Assembly: GCF_943912325.1 (NCBI RefSeq)
Contig: NZ_CALTTX010000053.1
Coordinates: forward strand, 1 to 18,253
Reading direction: 5' to 3'
Source of the DNA: an uncultured Microbacterium sp.
GTDB taxonomy: Bacteria > Actinomycetota > Actinomycetes > Actinomycetales > Microbacteriaceae
DNA: 18,253 nt
Shown: positions 13,489-18,253 of the stretch, piece after piece
Layout of the letters: each line of letters opens with the position of its first letter
Position numbering within the stretch: the stretch's first letter is position 1
Made by a program: the position numbers and the translations under genes
The notes under the pieces: model-generated
What the model saw: the letters and a program-made list of their open reading frames with translations, nothing else
What the model was told of the DNA's origin: nothing
Databases searched by the model: none

Positions 13489-14996
13489 TCGAGGTAGTCC
13501 CGCAGCGACTGCGACCGCGACGGGTGGCGCAGCTTCGCCATCGTCTTCGACTCGATCTGACGGATGCGCTCGCGCGTGACCCCGAAGGTGTCGCCGATCT
13601 GGTCGAGCGTCTTCGGCTGCCCGTCTCCGAGGCCGAAACGCATGCGGATGACGCCCGCCTCGCGCTCCGAAAGCGAATCGAGGAGCGATTCGAGCTGACG
13701 CTGCAGCATCGTGAAGCCCACGGCGTCGGCCGGCACGACGGCCTCGGTGTCTTCGATCAGGTCACCGAACTCGCTGTCGCCGTCCTCACCGAGGGGCGTG
13801 TGGAGCGAAATCGGCTCGCGACCGTACTTCTGCACCTCGACGACCTTCTCGGGCGTCATGTCGAGTTCGCGCGAAAGCTCTTCGGGCGTGGGCTCGCGGC
13901 CGAGGTCCTGCAGCATCTGGCGCTGCACGCGGGCGAGCTTGTTGATGACCTCGACCATGTGCACGGGGATGCGGATCGTGCGGGCCTGGTCGGCCATCGC
14001 GCGGGTGATCGCCTGGCGGATCCACCACGTGGCGTAGGTCGAGAACTTGAAGCCCTTGGTGTAGTCGAACTTCTCGACCGCACGGATGAGACCGAGGTTG
14101 CCCTCCTGGATCAGATCCAGGAACTGCATGCCGCGGCCCGTGTAACGCTTTGCGAGCGAGACGACGAGGCGCAGGTTCGCCCCGAGCAGGTGCGACTTGG
14201 CGCGCTGACCGTCCTTCGCGACCCACGTGAGGTCGCGGCCGTACTGCGTGCGCTGCTCTTCGGTCGACATCGTCGAGAGCTTCTCTTCGGCGAAGAGACC
14301 CGCCTCGATACGCATCGCGAGCTCGACCTCTTCGGCCGCGTTCAGCAGCGGAACCTTACCGATCTGCTTCAGGTAGTCCTTGACGGGATCGGCCGTCGCA
14401 CCCGTGATCTGGGTGGTCTGGACCGGAATGTCGTCTTCATCCTTCGACGTGATGACGATCGCGCCCGTCGGGAGCGGCTCGGTGAACGCAGGCTTGTCGG
14501 CCTCGTCATCATCGTCGTCATCATCGGAATCGGATGCCTCGGACGAGTCGTCATCCTGCGCTGCCGCGCCGCGCGCCTTCTTCGCGGGCTTGGCGGGAGC
14601 CTCGTCGTCGCTGTCGTCAGTGTCGTCGTCGACCGAGTCTTCGACGTCGTCGACGTCATCGAGTTCGACCTCTTCGTCGTCGACGTCTTCGTCTTCGTCT
14701 TTCGTCGACGCCTTCGCCCGGCTCGCCTTGGCGGGCGCGGCCTTCGCCGCGGGGGTCTTGGCTGCCGTCGCCTTCGGAGCCGTCGCCTTCGGAGCCGCCG
14801 TCTTCGCAGCCGCAGCCTTGGTCGCCGTGGCCTTCGCCGCCGGAGTCTTGGTCGCCGCCGTCTTCGCGGCAGCCGTCTTGGCGGGGGCCGTCTTAGCCGC
14901 TGTCGCCTTGGTCGCTGTCGTCTTCGTTGACGTGGCGCGCGAACGCGTGGGAGCGGTCTCGTCGGCGGTCTCGGTCTTCTTGGTGGTGGGGGTCAC
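13485..14996 (-). CDS. sigA: RNA polymerase primary sigma factor SigA (HrdB/RpoD type)
   Basis: The principal sigma factor directs RNA polymerase to housekeeping promoters. In about 503 residues the order is: a Lys/Ala/Thr pentapeptide-repeat tail (about 21-95), a highly acidic stretch (about 100-165), and region 1.2 (DPVKDYLKQIGKVPLLNAAEEVELAMRIE, about 202-230). Region 2 follows with NLRLVVSLAKRYTGRGMQFLDLIQEGNLGLIRAVEKFDYTKGFKFSTYATWWIRQAI (about 273-329), then region 3 and region 4 with the helix-turn-helix TLDQIGDTFGVTRERIRQIE (about 462-481). The start is GTG 14996 because GAGAGG (15008-15003) lies 6 nt upstream; the frame stays open to 15107 but those residues lack support. It is cotranscribed with the CofE-like gene through a GTGA overlap. 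Confidence 0.95.
   Translation of the reverse strand: MTPTTKKTETADETAPTRSRATSTKTTATKATAAKTAPAKTAAAKTAATKTPAAKATATKAAAAKTAAPKATAPKATAAKTPAAKAAPAKASRAKASTKDEDEDVDDEEVELDDVDDVEDSVDDDTDDSDDEAPAKPAKKARGAAAQDDDSSEASDSDDDDDDDEADKPAFTEPLPTGAIVITSKDEDDIPVQTTQITGATADPVKDYLKQIGKVPLLNAAEEVELAMRIEAGLFAEEKLSTMSTEEQRTQYGRDLTWVAKDGQRAKSHLLGANLRLVVSLAKRYTGRGMQFLDLIQEGNLGLIRAVEKFDYTKGFKFSTYATWWIRQAITRAMADQARTIRIPVHMVEVINKLARVQRQMLQDLGREPTPEELSRELDMTPEKVVEVQKYGREPISLHTPLGEDGDSEFGDLIEDTEAVVPADAVGFTMLQRQLESLLDSLSEREAGVIRMRFGLGDGQPKTLDQIGDTFGVTRERIRQIESKTMAKLRHPSRSQSLRDYLE
14712..14936 (-). repeat. 15-nt coding repeat in sigA (Lys/Ala pentapeptides)
   Basis: Fifteen consecutive pentapeptides ending in Lys (types KTAAA, KATAA, KTPAA) give a lysine at every fifth residue from about 25 to 95, encoded by a degenerate 15-nt tandem repeat. 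The composition recalls histone H1 tails and the basic tails of actinobacterial HU-like proteins. It is inside the sigA reading frame and precedes the acidic region. Confidence 0.9.
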
Positions 14997-15252
14997 GCTT
15001 CGCCTCTCACCGGGTCGATCACGGCGCGATCGCACCGGTCGAATTCCGGACAGTCGTAAGACCCTTGTCAAGTCCCCCTGCGGCGGTGGCCGACGAAGGA
15101 TCGACAATGGGTCGTTGAACCTAGTGTCTCATACTGCGCGCGCGGCCCTTGACATGACGGCACGCGAGCCTGTATCAGGATGCAACGCGCGAACGTGCTC
15201 CGGAATTCCGCTGATCGCTCACCGCTCGGGCGTCAACCTCGGCGTCGGCGCG
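14997..15252 (-). promoter_or_regulatory. sigA upstream region and leader
   Basis: These 256 nt separate PAC2 from sigA on the same strand. TAGGTT (minus strand, 15123-15118) fits a TANNNT -10 and would give a leader of about 115 nt, but no acceptable -35 is seen at 16-18 nt. GAGAGG at 15008-15003 is the ribosome site. On the plus strand TTGACA (15149-15154) is followed 18 nt later by TATCAG, pointing away from sigA. I see no gene here. Confidence 0.35.
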
Positions 15253-16173
15253 TCAGAGGCCGCCGCGCGCATCGTCATCGCGGCGTCCGGCGAGGAAGCG
15301 CTCGAGCTCGGCCGCGAGCTCATCCGCCGAGGGAATCTCGTACTCACCGAGCACCGCCGAGGTGCCGGGAACGGCCGCCATGTACTCGTCGTGACGGGAT
15401 TCCAGGCCCTCGAGCATCCGTTGCAGTTCTTCGTTGTCCTCGATCTGCGAGTCGACCTTCGCCAAGAACTCCCGGCTCTCGTCACGACGGTCACCGACCG
15501 GCAGGCTGACACCCGAAGCGATCGCGATGCTCTCGATCGCGGCGAGGGCGGTCGCGGGGTACTCGGCGTCGGCGAGGTAGTGCGGCACGAGTAGCACGAA
15601 ACCCGCGACGGGCACGTCGGCCTCGGCGAAGCGAAGCTCGAGCAGATGCCCGGCGTTCGCCGGCACCTCGGTCGTCGGCCGCCAGATCGAGTGCGCCTCG
15701 ATGAGGTCGGCACGGGTCCCGCTGACCGTCGTGCCGATAGGGCGCGTGTGCGGCACGGGCATCGCGATCGCGTGGACCCATACGACGCTCGCGACCGCGA
15801 GGTCGTGCGCCAACGCGAGCACGCCTGCGGCGAAGGCATCCCACGCGAAATCCGGCTCGTAGCCCGCGAGCGACAAGAACGCTGCCCCCTCCTCGTCGCG
15901 CTGCAACGTCAGCTCGAGGCGCGGCGGACGGTAGTCGCGCAAGTGATCGCCATCGAACGTCACAACGGGCCGGCGAGCGCGATAGTCGAGCAGCACGTCG
16001 TTCGTGAAACGCGCAACGACGCGGCCCGGCACCTCATCTCGCAGGATTCCGATGACCTGCGACGCGGCGGCGCCGGCGTCGGTGAAACCCGAGAGCGCGA
16101 TCACGAGGGGCAACCCCCGCGGCACGTCGGGTGCGTCGGGAGCGACCTGGTAGACGGGTTCAGAGGTCGGCAT
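15253..16173 (-). CDS. PAC2 family protein
   Basis: This 306-residue protein of the PAC2 superfamily is related to eukaryotic proteasome-assembly chaperone 2 and to archaeal/actinobacterial homologues of unclear role. The family pattern is visible: LVIALSGFTDAGAAASQV (about 22-39), then DVLLDYRARRPVVTFDGDHL, LSLAGYEPDFAWDAFAAGVLALA, HTRPIGTTVSG and FVLLVPHYLADAEYPATALAAIE. The C-terminal tail (about 240-306) is charged and helical (DSQIEDNEELQRMLEGLESRHDEY), possibly a coiled coil for oligomerisation. No signal peptide or membrane helix is present. ATG 16173 is preceded by GGAGGG and, immediately before that, TAGCAT. It diverges from pepA with 77 nt between starts. Confidence 0.9.
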   Translation of the reverse strand: MPTSEPVYQVAPDAPDVPRGLPLVIALSGFTDAGAAASQVIGILRDEVPGRVVARFTNDVLLDYRARRPVVTFDGDHLRDYRPPRLELTLQRDEEGAAFLSLAGYEPDFAWDAFAAGVLALAHDLAVASVVWVHAIAMPVPHTRPIGTTVSGTRADLIEAHSIWRPTTEVPANAGHLLELRFAEADVPVAGFVLLVPHYLADAEYPATALAAIESIAIASGVSLPVGDRRDESREFLAKVDSQIEDNEELQRMLEGLESRHDEYMAAVPGTSAVLGEYEIPSADELAAELERFLAGRRDDDARGGL

Positions 16174-16179
16174 CCCTCC

Positions 16180-16185
16180 ATGCTA
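16180..16185 (-). promoter_or_regulatory. Candidate -10 box of PAC2 gene
   Basis: TAGCAT on the minus strand lies exactly 6 nt (GGAGGG) before the ATG. It can be read as a leaderless-type -10 with initiation at the start codon, or GGAGGG can be a Shine-Dalgarno of a longer transcript; the two readings exclude each other for a given transcript. No good -35 is visible. Confidence 0.4.
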
Positions 16186-16238
16186 CGAGGGTCTTTGCTA
16201 CGCGAGGCGACGGCCCGGCGGGCACGATCGCCCGTGCC

Positions 16239-16244
16239 TAGGAT
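16239..16244 (+). promoter_or_regulatory. Candidate -10 box of pepA
   Basis: TAGGAT, a strong actinobacterial TANNNT -10, stands exactly 6 nt (GGAGAG) before the pepA ATG, mirroring the TAGCAT-GGAGGG-ATG layout of the divergent PAC2 gene. The GGAG could alternatively serve as a ribosome site if transcription begins further upstream. The -35 position holds CGGCGG, a poor match. Confidence 0.45.
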
Positions 16245-16250
16245 GGAGAG

Positions 16251-17714
16251 ATGAGCGCCCCCACGCTGTCCGTCACGTCTGTGCCAGCCCGAGACAGCGA
16301 TGCCGAGGCTGTCGCCCTGCTACTGCCGCCTGACGCCGTCGACACCGATTCCGTCGATCCCGTCATCGCCGCGCTCTCGGCGCTCGGCTTCACGGGCCGC
16401 GCGGGTCAGACCGTACGCGTCCCCGTCGCGAGGCGCGAGCGTGCCGTGCTCGTCGTCGGGACGGGAGCGGATCCGGATGCCTCGGCCTTGCGCTCCGCCG
16501 CGGGTGTCGCGACGCGCCTGCTCACGGGCGTGCGCTCCGTCGCGATCGAGGCTCCCGGTGCCGACGTTGCCGGGGGTGTGGCCGCGATCCTCGAGGGTGC
16601 GGCTCTCGGGGCGTACGTGTTCCGGGGCTACAAGAGCACCGAGCCCGCGCCGCGCGCGACCGAGGTCGCCGTAACCGGTGCGGCTGCGGACGACGCGGCC
16701 GAGCGCGCCACGATCCTCGGCTCCGCCGTTGCTTTGGTCAAAGATCTCACGACGATGCCCGCCGATCGGCTGGGTCCCGAAGACCTCGCGGAGAGGTCGA
16801 TCGAGGCCGTCGCGGGGCTCCCGATCGAGGTCGAGGTACTCGACGAGACCGAACTCGAGCGCCAGGGGTATGGCGGAATCCTCGGCGTCGGCCGCGGATC
16901 CGATCGCCCGCCGCGCCTCGTCCGCCTCACTTACGCACCGACCGGAGCGACGCGGACCGTCGCGGTCGTCGGCAAGGGCATCACGTTCGACACGGGCGGA
17001 CTCTCGCTCAAGCCGCCCGCATCGATGGTCGGCATGAAAGACGACATGGCGGGAGCCGCGACCGCACTCGCCGTCGTGCGCGCGGCCGCGCAGCTCGCCC
17101 TCCCCGTCGCGGTCACGGCCTACCTCTGCATCGCCGACAACATGCCGTCGGGTCGCGCGACGCGCCCGGGCGACGTGCTGACGATTCTCGGCGGCACGAG
17201 CGTCGAGGTGCTCAACACCGACGCCGAGGGGCGGCTCGTGCTCGCCGACGGTCTCGTGGCGGCATCCCGCGAGCATCCGGATCTCATCATCGATGTCGCA
17301 ACGCTCACGGGCGCGATCACGACGGCCCTCGGCACGCGCCACACGGGTGTCATGGGTGATGACGCGGCCGTGCGCGCGTTCCTCGACGCGGCCTCGACCG
17401 TCGGCGAACCCGCGTGGCCGCTGCCGCTGCCCGAGCACATGCGCGAAGAACTCGATTCGCCCATCGCCGACCTCGTCAACGCCAAGATCGGCGATCCCGC
17501 GGGCGGCGCACTGTTCGCCGGGCTGTTCCTGCAGCACTTCGTCGGCACCGACGCAGACGGCACGAAGATCCCGTGGGTGCACCTCGACATCGCGGCCTCC
17601 GGCTGGCACAAGGGCTCGCCGTTCGGGTGGACCGAGAAGGGCGCGACGGGCGCCATGACTCGGGCGATCGTCGAGCGGATCGAACGGCTCGGCGACGAGG
17701 AGGTGGCCTCATGA
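16251..17714 (+). CDS. pepA: Leucyl aminopeptidase, M17 family (PepA)
   Basis: This cytosolic two-zinc aminopeptidase releases N-terminal residues from peptides; family members act as hexamers. The 487 residues have an N-terminal macro-like domain (1 to about 150) and a catalytic domain with every metal and catalytic residue: Lys242 and Asp247 in VGKGITFDTGG, Lys254 in LSLKP, Asp265 in MKDDM, and Asp324, Glu326 and Arg328 in the signature NTDAEGRL. Spacing is identical to E. coli PepA (Lys270, Asp275, Lys282, Asp293, Asp352, Glu354, Arg356) with a constant offset of 28. Length is normal. ATG 16251 follows TAGGAT-GGAGAG directly. Its stop overlaps the lpdA start by 4 nt (ATGA), so the two are coupled. 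Confidence 0.96.
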   Translation: MSAPTLSVTSVPARDSDAEAVALLLPPDAVDTDSVDPVIAALSALGFTGRAGQTVRVPVARRERAVLVVGTGADPDASALRSAAGVATRLLTGVRSVAIEAPGADVAGGVAAILEGAALGAYVFRGYKSTEPAPRATEVAVTGAAADDAAERATILGSAVALVKDLTTMPADRLGPEDLAERSIEAVAGLPIEVEVLDETELERQGYGGILGVGRGSDRPPRLVRLTYAPTGATRTVAVVGKGITFDTGGLSLKPPASMVGMKDDMAGAATALAVVRAAAQLALPVAVTAYLCIADNMPSGRATRPGDVLTILGGTSVEVLNTDAEGRLVLADGLVAASREHPDLIIDVATLTGAITTALGTRHTGVMGDDAAVRAFLDAASTVGEPAWPLPLPEHMREELDSPIADLVNAKIGDPAGGALFAGLFLQHFVGTDADGTKIPWVHLDIAASGWHKGSPFGWTEKGATGAMTRAIVERIERLGDEEVAS

Positions 17715-18253
17715 GCGGAACGGATGCTCGTTCGTTCGACGTCGTCGTGATCGGCGGTGGCAGCGCGGGCTATGCGGCCGCGCTGCGGCTGCGACAGCTC
17801 GGCCGCACGGTCGCACTCGTCGAACGCGACCGCGTGGGAGGCACGTGCCTGCACCGCGGGTGCGTGCCGACGAAGGCGCTGTTGCACGGGGCCGAAGTGG
17901 CGGATGTGGTGCGGAACGCCGCGCACGTCGGCGTCCGCGCCGTGTTCGAGGGAATCGACGCCGAGACGCTCGGACGCTTTCGCGACGGGATCGTCGCCGG
18001 CAAGTACAAGGGGCTGCAGGGGCTGCTCGCGGCCCGCGGCGTGGAGACGATCGCCGGCACGGCGACGCTCGAGGCTGGCTCGCCCGGAGCCGCGCCTCGC
18101 GTGCGCGTGGGCGATGACGTTTTCGAAGGCACCGACGTCGTCGTCGCGACGGGTGGTGTGACGCGCACGCTCGGCCTCGCCGTTGGCGGTCGCGTGCTGA
18201 CGAGCGACGAAGCCCTCGCCCTCGACGAGGTACCGAGCTCGGTCGTCGTGCTC
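17711..18253 (+). CDS. lpdA: Dihydrolipoyl dehydrogenase (E3), N-terminal part
   Basis: E3 is the FAD enzyme that reoxidises dihydrolipoyl groups of 2-oxoacid dehydrogenase complexes using NAD+. The 181 visible residues include the FAD-binding VVVIGGGSAGYAAALRLRQLG (11-31), the acidic strand end ALVERD (35-40), and the redox-active disulfide GGTCLHRGCVPTKALL with Cys46 and Cys51. A VVVATGG segment follows that corresponds to the second FAD motif (usually ATGS), then VLTSDEAL. The Cys-x4-Cys spacing and VPTK are typical for lipoamide dehydrogenase and distinguish it from mercuric or glutathione reductase only moderately; the pepA-lpdA context supports E3. The region after ATGG (VTRTLGLAVGGR) is less conserved than usual. 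The gene runs off the right edge. Confidence 0.92.
   Translation, partial: MSGTDARSFDVVVIGGGSAGYAAALRLRQLGRTVALVERDRVGGTCLHRGCVPTKALLHGAEVADVVRNAAHVGVRAVFEGIDAETLGRFRDGIVAGKYKGLQGLLAARGVETIAGTATLEAGSPGAAPRVRVGDDVFEGTDVVVATGGVTRTLGLAVGGRVLTSDEALALDEVPSSVVVL

Noticed and set aside
13524..14930. Long plus-strand open frame opposite sigA, ending in Arg/Gly/Leu repeats
   Set aside because: It is the complement of the sigA coding repeat and conserved regions; the repeat pattern is explained by the Lys/Ala pentapeptides.
14712..14936. Possible CRISPR or non-coding tandem repeat
   Set aside because: The unit is 15 nt, degenerate, in frame, and encodes Lys/Ala pentapeptides within sigA; no spacers are present.

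Overview
This is a high-GC (roughly two-thirds G+C by eye), densely coding chromosomal segment from an actinobacterium, most likely of the family Microbacteriaceae (Micrococcales). The evidence is the content and order of genes: acnA, DUF3159, DUF3710, dut, DUF3093, DUF4193, sepH, a phosphodiesterase, topoisomerase IV subunits, DUF7455, sigA, PAC2, pepA and lpdA. The actinobacteria-specific sepH, the DUF proteins, a HrdB/SigA-type sigma factor with an Ala/Lys-rich N-terminus and frequent GTG starts point the same way. It looks like conserved core genome. I see no phage, transposon, CRISPR, tRNA or rRNA. The family assignment rests on recalled synteny, not a search.

Layout. 1-3013 (minus): a tightly packed dut > DUF3710 > DUF3159 run with 1-nt and 4-nt overlaps, then a 173-nt gap and aconitase acnA, which runs off the left edge. 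The gap holds a near-perfect AT-rich palindrome that looks like a repressor operator for acnA. 3026-5170: a DUF3093 membrane protein diverges from dut with only 12 nt between start codons. It converges on the small zinc-ribbon protein DUF4193 across a strong hairpin, and DUF4193 diverges from the cell-division gene sepH. 5206-11045: a type I phosphodiesterase/alkaline-phosphatase-fold protein (minus), parC (plus) and parE (minus). ParC and ParE converge tail to tail and do not form one operon. 11243-12647: the tiny DUF7455 Zn protein and an orphan sugar-transfer-associated ATP-grasp enzyme, separated by two hairpins. 12757-15000: primary sigma factor sigA, translationally coupled to a divergent CofE-like (F420-0:glutamyl ligase family) protein. 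15253-18253: a PAC2-family gene diverging from pepA, which overlaps lpdA by 4 nt; lpdA runs off the right edge.

How the genes relate. The segment mixes central carbon metabolism (aconitase, E3 lipoamide dehydrogenase), DNA metabolism (dUTPase, topoisomerase IV), cell division (SepH), transcription (SigA) and peptide turnover (PepA, PAC2). No single pathway links them; this is conserved housekeeping synteny. The regulatory architecture is the most rewarding part: the acnA palindrome, three TANNNT boxes placed exactly 6 nt before start codons (dut, PAC2, pepA), hairpins at convergent gene ends, a strict 15-nt coding repeat in sigA and an over-represented heptamer GGATGCC/GGCATCC. I did not find a convincing undescribed defence or biosynthetic system.
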